64,000 nt of DNA, taken from the NCBI RefSeq assembly GCF_034087045.1, contig NZ_CP139247.1, positions 7,900,001 to 7,964,000 on the forward strand. The letters run 5' to 3'. Position numbers and translations under genes: made by a program. Numbering within the stretch: position 1 is the first letter of the stretch; the number at the start of each line of letters is the position of its first letter. Below, piece by piece: positions 25,940-35,134 of the stretch. The notes below the pieces were generated by a model. It ran no database searches. It had not been told where the DNA came from and was given only the letters and a program-made list of their open reading frames with translations. This stretch comes from Chitinophaga sancti (GTDB taxonomy: Bacteria > Bacteroidota > Bacteroidia > Chitinophagales > Chitinophagaceae).

Positions 25940-27307
25940 ATGGATCTGAACAACATACAACGCGTTTACTTCATTGGAATCGGAGGCATCGGTATGAGCG
26001 CCATTGCCCGCTTTTTTAATGAAAAAGGTGTGCATGTGAGTGGCTACGACCGTACCGAAACACCGCTGACCCGTCAGCTGGCTGAAGAAGGTATGCAGAT
26101 TCATTACTCGGATGATGTTACCCTGCTGGACAAAGATGCACAGCTGGTTGTATACACTCCCGCTATCCCAGGTTCACATTCAGAATTGATCTGGTATCGT
26201 AAGAACGAATACGAAGTAGTAAAAAGGAGCGACGTTTTGCAGGAGATCACCAAAGAGTTGTTCGCCATCACCGTAGGTGGTACACATGGCAAAACAACCA
26301 TCTCTACCCTTACCGCTCACATACTGCGTCATAGTGGCTATGGTTGCAACGCCTTTCTCGGTGGTATCAGCGCCAACTACGACCGTAACTTCTGGAGCAG
26401 TGATAAACAGGTAGCCGTGATCGAAGCAGATGAGTATGACCGTTCATTCCTGAAACTACACCCGGATATCGCGATCCTCACCGCTATGGATGCAGATCAC
26501 CTGGATATCTATGGTACAGAAGCAGACATGCAGGATGCATTCGTACAGTATACCGCGAACATCAAGCCCAATGGTACGCTGATCGCAAAACTGGGATTAC
26601 CTCGTGCAACTGAACTAAAGGGTGATAATAAACGTTGGTATCACCTGAAAGATACACAGGCAAATATTTATGCGACCAATATCAGAACAGTTGACGGTGG
26701 TTACCTGTTTGATGTAGTAGAGCAGGACTGGCACATTCACGATGTACAATTGCCTATCGGTGGCACACACAATATTGAAAATTCAGTGGCAGCCATTACA
26801 GTGGCGCACCTGTTAGGCATAGATGCCGCAAAGATCAAAGCAGCGATTGCTGATTTCAAAGGCATCAAACGTCGCTTTGAATATCTGGTAAAGAACGATT
26901 ACCAGGTATACATAGACGACTACGCACATCATCCGGAAGAATTGCGCGCCCTCATTAGCAGTGCCCGCAGCTTATTCCCCGACAAGCGCTGTACAGTCAT
27001 CTTCCAGCCACACTTGTATACCCGTACACGTGACCTGGCCGAAGGATTTGCTGAGAGCCTGTCCCTGGCAGATGAAGTGCTGCTGCTACCTATCTATCCG
27101 GCCAGAGAGTTGCCCATCGAAGGGGTGCACAGTGAGATCCTGGCGGAAAAGATTACAGTACCAGTTCAGGTGATACAGAAAGAAGACGTAATGGCCTGGG
27201 TAAAATCGAATAGTGTACCATTGCTCATCACAGCTGGTGCCGGAGACATTGACCAATTCAGAGATCCGATCAGAGAAATATTGAACGGAGAGAAAGTGAA
27301 AGAGTAG
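25940..27307 (+). CDS. murC: UDP-N-acetylmuramate-L-alanine ligase
   Basis: First amino-acid ligase of the stem peptide. The 455-residue protein shows the N-terminal FIGIGGIGMSAIA nucleotide loop, the ATP motif GGTHGKTT, EADEYDRSF, the DYAHHPEE motif and a C-terminal domain with GAGDID. Complete and in the expected cluster position, 14 bases after murG. Confidence 0.96.
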   Translation: MDLNNIQRVYFIGIGGIGMSAIARFFNEKGVHVSGYDRTETPLTRQLAEEGMQIHYSDDVTLLDKDAQLVVYTPAIPGSHSELIWYRKNEYEVVKRSDVLQEITKELFAITVGGTHGKTTISTLTAHILRHSGYGCNAFLGGISANYDRNFWSSDKQVAVIEADEYDRSFLKLHPDIAILTAMDADHLDIYGTEADMQDAFVQYTANIKPNGTLIAKLGLPRATELKGDNKRWYHLKDTQANIYATNIRTVDGGYLFDVVEQDWHIHDVQLPIGGTHNIENSVAAITVAHLLGIDAAKIKAAIADFKGIKRRFEYLVKNDYQVYIDDYAHHPEELRALISSARSLFPDKRCTVIFQPHLYTRTRDLAEGFAESLSLADEVLLLPIYPARELPIEGVHSEILAEKITVPVQVIQKEDVMAWVKSNSVPLLITAGAGDIDQFRDPIREILNGEKVKE

Positions 27308-27328
27308 ACAAAAAAAATTTAAACCCAA

Positions 27329-28351
27329 ATGCAAACCAAGACCCGCCGGGCATTAAAACGAATAGGTAGTGTACTGCTCTGGACAGCGGTATTGACTGGA
27401 TTCGTGATCCTGCTTGTTGCGGCAGTGCAGGACAAGGAAGATGGTAAATGCAGGGGGATCGTTGTAAAACTGGTGGGTGACGAGAACAACTTTTTTATAG
27501 AAGAGAAAGATATAAAAGTGTTGGTAGCTGGCGACAGGAATTTAAATCCTGTAGGCAAGCCCATAAAAGAGATAAACATCGCAGCATTGGAGAAGATAGT
27601 ATCCCGTGATCCCTGGGTAAAAACTGCGAACATCTTTGTGGACAACCAACGAAAGCTCAACATCAAAGTCGCTCAGCGAGAGCCCGTAGCAAGGATTTTT
27701 ACCTTAGCAGGAAATACTTACTACCTCGACAAAGATGGAGAAAGAATACCGGTATCGGCCCGCTATACAGCAAGAGTACCGGTGTTCACAGATTATCCGT
27801 CAGACGCTGCAAAAGTGCAAAAGGCAGACAGCGCATTGACCGCAGGCATCATGGAAATAGGCAACTTCATACAAAGCGACCCTTTCTGGACTGCACAGGT
27901 AGAACAGGTGGTGATCACTCCCCAGCGTGAGTTTGAAATCATACCAACACTGGGCGATCACGTGATACTGTTTGGAGACGGAACCGATGTAACAAAAAAA
28001 TTTAACAAACTGCTGGCGTTCTATAAAGAGGGGTTGAGTAAAGTAGGATGGAACAATTACGCAAAGATCAATGTTGCATATGAAAACGAAGTAGTTTGCA
28101 CACGGAGAAGCGGGGAGGAATTATCGAAAAAGCTGGCCGCTGAAGACAGCGCGAAATTAGCCAGCACCGGCGATACACTGGCAAGGATAATGGTGCACGG
28201 AAATGATTCAGTGCAACCAGAAGCAACAAAGCTTGAGGCTTCAATCAGAGTGGTACCAGCCAGAACGACGGCGTCAAAACCAAGAAATTCAAAAGACAAG
28301 TCGTCTGGAAAAAAGGAACCAAAGGCAGTGTATAAGCCGGGTAGAAATTAG
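27329..28351 (+). CDS. ftsQ: Cell division protein FtsQ/DivIB
   Basis: Bitopic divisome protein. The 340-residue protein has a short cytoplasmic leader, one membrane helix (VLLWTAVLTGFVILLVAAV, about residues 14-32), a POTRA-like segment (EEKDIKVLVAG, then EKIVSRDPWVKTANI) and the FtsQ beta domain. The last 60 or so residues are a lysine- and serine-rich tail not present in E. coli FtsQ, probably disordered. Position between murC and ftsA agrees. Confidence 0.9.
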   Translation: MQTKTRRALKRIGSVLLWTAVLTGFVILLVAAVQDKEDGKCRGIVVKLVGDENNFFIEEKDIKVLVAGDRNLNPVGKPIKEINIAALEKIVSRDPWVKTANIFVDNQRKLNIKVAQREPVARIFTLAGNTYYLDKDGERIPVSARYTARVPVFTDYPSDAAKVQKADSALTAGIMEIGNFIQSDPFWTAQVEQVVITPQREFEIIPTLGDHVILFGDGTDVTKKFNKLLAFYKEGLSKVGWNNYAKINVAYENEVVCTRRSGEELSKKLAAEDSAKLASTGDTLARIMVHGNDSVQPEATKLEASIRVVPARTTASKPRNSKDKSSGKKEPKAVYKPGRN

Positions 28352-28379
28352 TAACACAACAAAAAACTATAGAAACGCC

Positions 28380-29783
28380 ATGAATCAGGAAGCTCCTATC
28401 ATTGTAGGTCTTGATATTGGAACTACAAAGATTGCTGCCATTGCAGGTCGAAAAAACGAATTCGGGAAACTGGAAATCCTGGGGTTCGGTAAAGCCCCGT
28501 CTTTTGGTGTTCAGCACGGAATGGTGCTGAATATTGATCAGACGATAAAGGCGATACGTCAGGCCCTGGAGAACTGCTATGCTTCTAATCCAAACCTGGA
28601 GATCAATGAAGTGTATGTTGGCATTGCAGGTCATCACATCAAGAGCCTGCAGACCCGTGGCGATATCGTGCGTAGCGATACCGAAGCGGAAATATCCCAG
28701 AAAGATATTGATCAACTGATAAATGACCAGTATAAAACGGTGATCCCCGCCAGTGACCAGATCATTGACGTGATCCCACAACAATATATTGTTGATAGCC
28801 TCCAGAACATTACTTACCCGATCGGGATGAGCGGTGTGAAGGTGGGTGCGAACTTCCATATTATCACTGGTGATAAGAATGCGATTCGCAATATCAACCG
28901 TAGTGTGGAGAAATCCGGATTGAAGATCCACGACCTCGTGCTTCAGCCCCTGGCTTCTGCCGCTGCCGTAATGTGTGATATGGACTTCGAAGCAGGCGTA
29001 GCCATCGTTGATATCGGTGGTGGTACTACAGACCTGGCAGTGTTCTACGAAGGTATCCTGAAGCACACAGCCGTAATTCCTTACGGTGGTGAGAATATCA
29101 CCAACGATATCAAGAACGGTCTCGGTGTACTGAAAACGCAGGCAGAACAAATGAAAGTGCAATTCGGTTACGCACTGGCTGATGAAGCAAAAAGCAATGC
29201 TTACATCACCATCCCCGGACTGCGCGGACAAAGCCCGAAAGAGATTTCAGTGAAGAACCTGGCACACATCATACAGGCACGTATGAGTGAAATCATGGAC
29301 TTCGTCATTTATCATCTCAAGCAGATTGGTATGGACAACAAGATGCTCAATGGCGGTATCATCCTCACAGGTGGTGGCTCCCAGCTGAAACATCTGATCC
29401 AGCTCACAGAATATACTACCGGTGTAAGTGCACGAATCGGGTATCCGAACGAGCACCTGGCCTCTGGTCATATCGACGAGCTGACCAAACCAATGTATGC
29501 AACATGCATAGGTCTTATTCTCAAAGGTTACAACGATTACGAGAATGACCGCAGAGCGATAGAAGAAAATTACGTTAAGATCAATACCAGTTATGTCGCA
29601 AAGGAGCAGGCTTCAAAAGCCGCTACAGAACCGGATAGCAGCTGGGAAGATGATGCCCCGTCAGTTGATGAAATTCAGGCAAGAAAAGCGAGAGAAAGAA
29701 ATGCCTCGCTGAAAACATTCCTTGACAGAATGAAAACGAAGATCATCGATATGTTCACTGAAGAAGAGGATGCAAAACTTTAA
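28380..29783 (+). CDS. ftsA: Cell division protein FtsA
   Basis: Actin-like protein that tethers FtsZ to the membrane. The frame is open from 28203, overlapping ftsQ, but the family begins at the ATG 28380 (MNQEAPIIVGLDIGTTK), giving 467 residues. Phosphate loops DIGTTKIAAI and VDIGGGTTDLAVF and the adenosine motif GGIILTGGGSQL are present. The C-terminus ends with a helix (LKTFLDRMKTKIIDMF) suited to be the amphipathic membrane anchor. Confidence 0.95.
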   Translation: MNQEAPIIVGLDIGTTKIAAIAGRKNEFGKLEILGFGKAPSFGVQHGMVLNIDQTIKAIRQALENCYASNPNLEINEVYVGIAGHHIKSLQTRGDIVRSDTEAEISQKDIDQLINDQYKTVIPASDQIIDVIPQQYIVDSLQNITYPIGMSGVKVGANFHIITGDKNAIRNINRSVEKSGLKIHDLVLQPLASAAAVMCDMDFEAGVAIVDIGGGTTDLAVFYEGILKHTAVIPYGGENITNDIKNGLGVLKTQAEQMKVQFGYALADEAKSNAYITIPGLRGQSPKEISVKNLAHIIQARMSEIMDFVIYHLKQIGMDNKMLNGGIILTGGGSQLKHLIQLTEYTTGVSARIGYPNEHLASGHIDELTKPMYATCIGLILKGYNDYENDRRAIEENYVKINTSYVAKEQASKAATEPDSSWEDDAPSVDEIQARKARERNASLKTFLDRMKTKIIDMFTEEEDAKL

Positions 29784-29858
29784 CAGGGTATTTTCCGAGA
29801 ATGGCGTAATTGTTGCAGCCATAAACGATTTGAAATCAGATAATTAATATTCGGATAA

Positions 29859-29882
29859 TGGTAGTGGGTTCTACCACTACCA
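29859..29882 (+). promoter_or_regulatory. Stem-loop in the ftsA-ftsZ spacer
   Basis: Perfect 9-bp arms (TGGTAGTGG at 29859-29867 and its complement at 29874-29882) with a six-base loop, 72 bases before the ftsZ start. No T run follows, so it is not a simple terminator; an attenuator, mRNA processing or stability element is possible. Confidence 0.6.
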
Positions 29883-29954
29883 ATAATTACTAACTATAGA
29901 AGAATTTGTGGGCATTATTAATTATACTTACTAACCCATAAAAGAGATAGAGTC

Positions 29955-31649
29955 ATGATACATTTTGATCTTCCCAAAGAAAAGTCTTCCATCATCAAAG
30001 TGATAGGCATTGGTGGTGGCGGAAGCAACGCGGTGAACCACATGTTCAACCAGCGCATTGAGGGTGTGAATTTTATCATCTGTAATACAGATGCACAGGC
30101 TATCTCCAATAGTCCTGTTCCCAATAAAATTCAGTTAGGTCCGCACCTGACTCAGGGTCTGGGTGCTGGTGCCAACCCCCGCATCGGTGAACAGGCCACT
30201 GAAGAATCCTTTGAAGAAATCAAAAAGATCTTAGAGGTGAATACCAAAATGGCATTCATCACGGCGGGTATGGGTGGTGGTACCGGTACAGGTGGCGCTC
30301 CTATCATCGCAAAGATCTGTAAAGAACTGGGTATCCTCACTGTGGGCATCGTTACTACTCCCTTCTCTTACGAAGGGAAGAAAAGGATGCAACAGGCAGA
30401 TGATGGTGTAAACCGTCTGAAAGAATACGTCGATACACTGCTGATAATTTCTAATGATAAACTGCGCCAGAAGTTCGGCGACCTGAAGTTCAAAGCTGCT
30501 TTCGAAAAAGCAGATAACGTACTGGCTACCGCTGCTAAATGTATCACTGATGTGATCAACAGCACTGGTCAGATCAACGTGGACTTTGCGGACGTTTGTA
30601 CCGTAATGCGCAATGGTGGTGTGGCTATACTCGGTGCTGCAACTGCAGAAGGTGAAAACCGCGCGCAGAAAGCAATCGAAGAAGCACTGACTTCACCGCT
30701 GCTGAATGATAACGACATCCGTGGTGCAAAATGGATCCTGCTCAACATCTCTTCTGCAGAAGGTGAATTTGAACACACACTGGATGAAATGGATACTATC
30801 CAGGCTTATGTACAAAGCCAGGCAGGTGAGGATTGCGATGTGATCCTCGGTGTTGGTTACGACCAGGATCTGGATCGTAAACTGGGTGTAACTGTTATCG
30901 CTACAGGTTTCGAACAAAAACCGATTCAGCAGGTAAAACAGGCCCCACAGGATCCATCTCATAATCAACCTAGAATCGTAATGGAACTGGGTCGTGAAGG
31001 TGATGAAAAAAAGATGAACACTCCCGTTAGCTCCAGCAACAACTCTATGTTCATCGAACCAACCGACCATATGGCGCCACGGTTGGTAGAGCCTGTGGTG
31101 ACGCAGCCGGCTACAACGTTTGTAACTCCAGAACCTCCGGCAGAAAGTAGAAGCAGTTTTGCACTCAACATTGAGCCAGTAGGAACAACAGCTCCTACAC
31201 CAGGCTACAACAATGTAAACGTAATACAGCCCAATAATCAGGCGGCTGGCGGATATCCTGCCAGGCACATTTTTATTGAGCCGACTACTACTCCACCTCC
31301 GGCAGAAACGCCAGAGATGAAGATCGTATTCCGTGAAGAAGAGCCAGGCACAGAGATGACAAATGATATGCAACAGCTGCATGCATTTGAAGAGCAATTA
31401 GAAGAGCAAAAGCGTAAACAGGCAGAGCGCGTAGCAAAATTGCGTAGCCTCAGTTTTAACGTGAAAGGCATCGATAATAATTCAGAAATTGAAAACGTTC
31501 CTGCATACATTCGTCGAAATATTAATCTCGATAATGGTGCTGGTTCTGCCGAGAATTTCTATTCTAACTATACAATTTCTGATAGTCAGAATAATCAGGC
31601 AGAAATCAATACGATCAATACTTTTTTAGATGGGAAAAAACCCGATTGA
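29955..31649 (+). CDS. ftsZ: Cell division protein FtsZ
   Basis: Tubulin-like GTPase that forms the division ring. The N-terminal GTPase core contains GIGGGGSNAVNHM, the GTP signature MGGGTGTGGAP (about residues 106-116) and TTPFSYEGKKR. After about residue 320 comes a long linker rich in P, T, Q and E, then a conserved-looking end (AEINTINTFLDGKKPD) that would bind FtsA. At 564 residues it is much longer than E. coli FtsZ; long linkers are usual in this phylum. Last gene of the cluster. Confidence 0.96.
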   Translation: MIHFDLPKEKSSIIKVIGIGGGGSNAVNHMFNQRIEGVNFIICNTDAQAISNSPVPNKIQLGPHLTQGLGAGANPRIGEQATEESFEEIKKILEVNTKMAFITAGMGGGTGTGGAPIIAKICKELGILTVGIVTTPFSYEGKKRMQQADDGVNRLKEYVDTLLIISNDKLRQKFGDLKFKAAFEKADNVLATAAKCITDVINSTGQINVDFADVCTVMRNGGVAILGAATAEGENRAQKAIEEALTSPLLNDNDIRGAKWILLNISSAEGEFEHTLDEMDTIQAYVQSQAGEDCDVILGVGYDQDLDRKLGVTVIATGFEQKPIQQVKQAPQDPSHNQPRIVMELGREGDEKKMNTPVSSSNNSMFIEPTDHMAPRLVEPVVTQPATTFVTPEPPAESRSSFALNIEPVGTTAPTPGYNNVNVIQPNNQAAGGYPARHIFIEPTTTPPPAETPEMKIVFREEEPGTEMTNDMQQLHAFEEQLEEQKRKQAERVAKLRSLSFNVKGIDNNSEIENVPAYIRRNINLDNGAGSAENFYSNYTISDSQNNQAEINTINTFLDGKKPD

Positions 31650-31690
31650 TTACATTCGAACGTTTGATTGTTTTTTTAGTTGTGTTAAAG

Positions 31691-31721
31691 AAAGTCCTCT
31701 GGTTCTCCGGGGGACTTTTTT
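31691..31721 (+). terminator. Terminator after ftsZ
   Basis: A 12-bp stem (31691-31702 with 31707-31718, two G-T pairs), loop TTCT, followed by T residues. It closes the division cluster. Confidence 0.85.
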
Positions 31722-31734
31722 ATTACAAATAGAA

Positions 31735-31868
31735 TTCTATTTTTTGCACAACAACTTCTATTTTTTCTAACAGGCTACTTTTTTATTGGCTTTCACAACC
31801 TCAATTTTTTTCTAACCGACTCCTCTTTACTGACTCCAACAAACCTCTATTTTTTATACAACAGATTC
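31735..31868. repeat. Degenerate T-rich repeats spaced 21-23 bases
   Basis: Units beginning about 31735, 31756, 31800 and 31844 share the pattern (T/C)TCTATTTTTT followed by a short ACAA/TAACA part; two weaker units start about 31777 and 31822. The spacing is close to two helical turns. Non-coding DNA between ftsZ and the pirin gene. Confidence 0.6.
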
Positions 31869-31904
31869 TGAATTCCGTCCATCCCCCACTCTCTCCCTCC
31901 TTCG

Positions 31905-31912
31905 TACCTTTG
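31905..31912 (+). promoter_or_regulatory. Candidate -7 promoter box of the pirin gene
   Basis: TACCTTTG fits TAnnTTTG and ends four bases before the ATG at 31917, so transcription would begin at or next to the start codon. No clear -33 partner is seen. Confidence 0.4.
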
Positions 31913-31916
31913 CCGT

Positions 31917-32774
31917 ATGCAAAGATCAATTAACAAAATCAACACAAACCACCCCATCAGTGGTTCCCTCTCATCATATCATTTCTACAGCCCCCTGCCG
32001 CTCCCCGACGGCAACACCATCGATCCATTCCTCCTCCTCCATCACCATGGACCCATGACCCTGCCTCCTTTCAATGCAGGCATGCCATTCGGACCACACC
32101 CACATCGCGGCTTTGAAACCGTTACCTGGATCGTAAAAGGCCACGTGGTCCACAAAGACTCCCACGGCTTCCACAGCCGCATCGACGAAGGTGGCGTACA
32201 ATGGATGACCGCCGCCCGCGGTCTCATTCACAACGAATACGTAGAAGATACTTTCAAGGAAACAGGTGGAGATTTAGAGTTGTTACAATTATGGATCAAC
32301 CTGCCTGCAAAAGACAAAATGATCCCAGCTAAGTACAGGGGCTTACAAAAAGACGATATCCCGGTCATCACAAATGATAAAGTGAAGGTAGCAATCGCAG
32401 GTGGTCAGTGGAATGGTCATAAAGGGGCTTTACAGTCGATTACAGACATTAACGCATTCCTGATTGACATCAGTGAAGGTGGCAGTACTAAAATCAACGT
32501 TTCGAAGGAAAGAAACATCCTTTTCTATGTCCTCCACGGAGAAGTCACCATCAATGGTCGCACAACCGGCAACAGAAGTATGGTGCTCTTCAATAATGAC
32601 GGAGATGAAATTGAAATCAGTGCCGGCAAAGACGCACTTATCCTGTATTGCGATGGCCTGCCACTGAATGAACCCGTCGCCTGGCATGGTCCCTATGTGA
32701 TGAACACACAAACGGAGATCATGGAAGCCATGCGCGATGAAAGAATGGGCAAATTTGGATTCTATATAGACTAA
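31917..32774 (+). CDS. Pirin family protein
   Basis: Bicupin protein of 285 residues. The metal site typical of pirins is complete: H61 and H63 in the PHPHRGFETVTW motif, then H105 and E107 in the LIHNEY segment. Some bacterial pirins have quercetin dioxygenase activity, others are redox or regulatory proteins; the role here is open. Single gene, ending at a shared terminator with kup. Confidence 0.9.
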   Translation: MQRSINKINTNHPISGSLSSYHFYSPLPLPDGNTIDPFLLLHHHGPMTLPPFNAGMPFGPHPHRGFETVTWIVKGHVVHKDSHGFHSRIDEGGVQWMTAARGLIHNEYVEDTFKETGGDLELLQLWINLPAKDKMIPAKYRGLQKDDIPVITNDKVKVAIAGGQWNGHKGALQSITDINAFLIDISEGGSTKINVSKERNILFYVLHGEVTINGRTTGNRSMVLFNNDGDEIEISAGKDALILYCDGLPLNEPVAWHGPYVMNTQTEIMEAMRDERMGKFGFYID

Positions 32775-32801
32775 AAAAATACCCATAAAGACTAAATAAT
32801 A

Positions 32802-32832
32802 AGGGCCGCTCACATGAGCGGCCCTCTTATTT
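32802..32832. terminator. Bidirectional terminator between pirin and kup
   Basis: Arms of 11 bp (32802-32812 and 32815-32825, inner pairs probably open), with T-rich DNA on the plus side (TTATTTTT) and A/T-rich DNA on the other. Both convergent genes end here. Confidence 0.8.
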
Positions 32833-34785
32833 TTAATGTATAATTCGCTTCAATTGCAAATTCGTCACCGGTGCTACTACCAGCGGGTATTTCTCAATCG
32901 TTACATAACTTGAATCCAGTCCAAAACCCCGCTCCTCAGAAAGGCTCACGCGTTTCAACCAGAAATACATACGCATGATCATTCGCTCATACAATGGCAG
33001 GTCATTATCATGTGACAGGAACTTCTCCATTACTATAAACTGGAAGTCACCCACCACATTATTCTTGCTCAGTGATTCATAACGGCTGGTGATATTCACC
33101 TCCTTATTCCTCACCATATCTTCCACCACCATTCTGAACATCAGGTTAATACGTTGCTCCACCTTAAACCCTAGGCGGAATTCCACACGAATCACCTCGT
33201 TCGGGATAATCGTCTGTACAGAGTATTCACTCAGATAGGGTTCATCTACTACATCCACATGCACAAACCAATAGATATCCGCACGCTTTGGTTTCTTATT
33301 CAGAATAGAATAGATGATCTTATGTTCGATCTCCTTCGGATTATCAGCACTACTCATATACACCAGGTGCGTAGCATACTTGGGTATAGTCGTATCGTTG
33401 CTCAGCTCCTGAATCACAGCCAGATGATCTTCCAGTCGTACAAATTCAACGTAACGATTTTTGATCTTGCGTGATTTAAACCACACCAGCATAATCAGGA
33501 ACAACACCCCTGCCACAATCACGGTCACATAACCACCGTGCATAAATTTCACCAGGTTGGCGAACAGGAAAGAGAACTCTATCGTAAAATATATAATCAG
33601 GTAAAGTAGAATCAAACTGACACGCACCCTTCGCGTGTATAAATAGAAGGCGAACAAACACGAAGTCATCAACATACAAATCGTAATAGAGAGACCATAC
33701 GCCGCTTCCATCGCCCCCGATTCCTGGAAGATTAATACGATAGCCACACAACCTATCCACATCATGGTGTTGATACCTGGAATGTACAACTGACCACGCA
33801 TTTCAGTAGGATAATTGATCTTTAGCTTCGGCCAAAGATTCAGTCGCATCGCTTCTGAAATCAATGTAAATGAACCGGAGATCAATGCCTGGCTCGCGAT
33901 AATTGACGCCATTGTTGCGATCAGGATACCAGGTATCACAAACCACTCTGGCATAATCGTAAAGAACGGGTTCTGATCCTTAGGCAGCATCGTGCCTTTG
34001 TGTGTGAGCAACCATGCACCCTGTCCCAGATAGTTCAGGAGCAGACAGGTTTTCACAAAAGTCCAGGATACGCGGATATTGCCTTTACCACAGTGCCCCA
34101 GGTCAGAATACAGGGCTTCAGCACCTGTCGTACACAGGAAGACTGCACCCAGGATCAGGAAACCACGGGGATAGGTAGTTAATAACTGTATCGCATAGTG
34201 TGGGCTGAAAGCTTTCAGTACAGAGAAATCATCTGCCAGGTGTGAAAGTCCCAGAATACCCAGCATGGAGAACCAAATCACCATGATAGGGCCAAACAGC
34301 TTACCAATAGAGTTTGTACCAAATTGCTGAACTACGAAGAGTAAAGTAATAATTGTCAGTACAATCTTTACAATTGTCCACTGACTAAGATCTTTAAATA
34401 CTTCCAGTGTGCGTAGACCTTCAATCGCGGTCGTTACAGTAATAGGTGGGGTAATGATACCGTCTGCCAGTAGTGCGGCGCCGCCAATCATACCAAAGAT
34501 AACGGCCCATTTTGCATGGCGCCTTACGAGCGCGTATAATGAGAAGATACCGCCTTCTCCTTTGTTGTCTGCCCGAAGGGTCAGAATCACATACTTAATG
34601 GTTGTTTGTAAAGTCAGGGTCCAGAAAATACAGGAAATACCGCCAATGACCAGGAGATCGCTAATATAGTTCGTACCTATAATAGCCTTGAAAACGTATA
34701 ACGGAGAGGTTCCAATGTCACCGTAAATAATACCTAATGCTACTACTAAACCGGCCAGGCTAACCCTGTTAATGTCTTTTCTCAC
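32833..34785 (-). CDS. kup: KUP family potassium transporter
   Basis: K+/H+ symporter of the inner membrane. The 650-residue protein starts with the family signature GIIYGDIGTSPLYVFKAI, followed by about twelve hydrophobic segments including ALLADGIITPPI and TTGAEALYSDLGHCG, and a soluble C-terminal domain of about 200 residues. Length and motif order are normal. A TAnnTTTG box lies about 100 bases upstream. Transcribed alone. Confidence 0.95.
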   Translation of the reverse strand: MRKDINRVSLAGLVVALGIIYGDIGTSPLYVFKAIIGTNYISDLLVIGGISCIFWTLTLQTTIKYVILTLRADNKGEGGIFSLYALVRRHAKWAVIFGMIGGAALLADGIITPPITVTTAIEGLRTLEVFKDLSQWTIVKIVLTIITLLFVVQQFGTNSIGKLFGPIMVIWFSMLGILGLSHLADDFSVLKAFSPHYAIQLLTTYPRGFLILGAVFLCTTGAEALYSDLGHCGKGNIRVSWTFVKTCLLLNYLGQGAWLLTHKGTMLPKDQNPFFTIMPEWFVIPGILIATMASIIASQALISGSFTLISEAMRLNLWPKLKINYPTEMRGQLYIPGINTMMWIGCVAIVLIFQESGAMEAAYGLSITICMLMTSCLFAFYLYTRRVRVSLILLYLIIYFTIEFSFLFANLVKFMHGGYVTVIVAGVLFLIMLVWFKSRKIKNRYVEFVRLEDHLAVIQELSNDTTIPKYATHLVYMSSADNPKEIEHKIIYSILNKKPKRADIYWFVHVDVVDEPYLSEYSVQTIIPNEVIRVEFRLGFKVEQRINLMFRMVVEDMVRNKEVNITSRYESLSKNNVVGDFQFIVMEKFLSHDNDLPLYERMIMRMYFWLKRVSLSEERGFGLDSSYVTIEKYPLVVAPVTNLQLKRIIH

Positions 34786-35080
34786 GAAATAAGTAATTAA
34801 ATGAATAAGAGTAGTATTTCTTTTGATGTCGTAACTACCTCCCTTTAGGAGTGTGCACTCAAACAGTTCTGCTACTCAAAAAAGCCATCAAAGTTAGTGT
34901 GAATTCAGGAATATAGAAAATTTTTTGTAAGAGTTAACAATGCTGCTTCCGGGGGTAGCAAAGGTAACCGGTGGGGATTTGGGGATTATTGAAGAACCCT
35001 GTCAGTGGCACTCTTTGAACCAAAAATGGTGCTGAGAAATGTTAAAGGCTATTCCATGACCCATCCTTTACGGCGGGCAT
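34786..35080. other. Intergenic region upstream of kup
   Basis: It carries the kup leader and promoter. No ORF of interest and no tRNA. I looked for a cyclic-di-AMP-type riboswitch in front of this potassium transporter and could not recognise one. Confidence 0.5.
34889..34896 (-). promoter_or_regulatory. Candidate -7 promoter box of kup
   Basis: TAACTTTG on the minus strand, matching TAnnTTTG. The best -33 candidate upstream is a weak TTTTC at about the right distance. The start codon follows after roughly 100 bases. Confidence 0.45.
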
Positions 35081-35110
35081 AAAAAAACCCCGTCTCTGTT
35101 GAGACAGGGC
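35081..35110 (-). terminator. Terminator after ompA
   Basis: Nine-bp stem (35088-35096 with 35101-35109, one G-T pair), loop TGTT, followed on the minus strand by seven T. Confidence 0.85.
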
Positions 35111-35134
35111 CTTTATATTTTTTCTCAGTGAGAA

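Noticed and set aside
28245..29231. 328-codon frame antisense to ftsQ/ftsA
   Set aside because: Shadow of ftsA; the ftsA protein is fully conserved over the same bases.
30693..31397. 234-codon frame antisense to ftsZ
   Set aside because: Covers the FtsZ core and linker in reverse; no protein-like pattern.
34786..35080. Potassium or cyclic-di-AMP riboswitch upstream of kup
   Set aside because: No conserved multi-stem pattern could be recognised in the leader.
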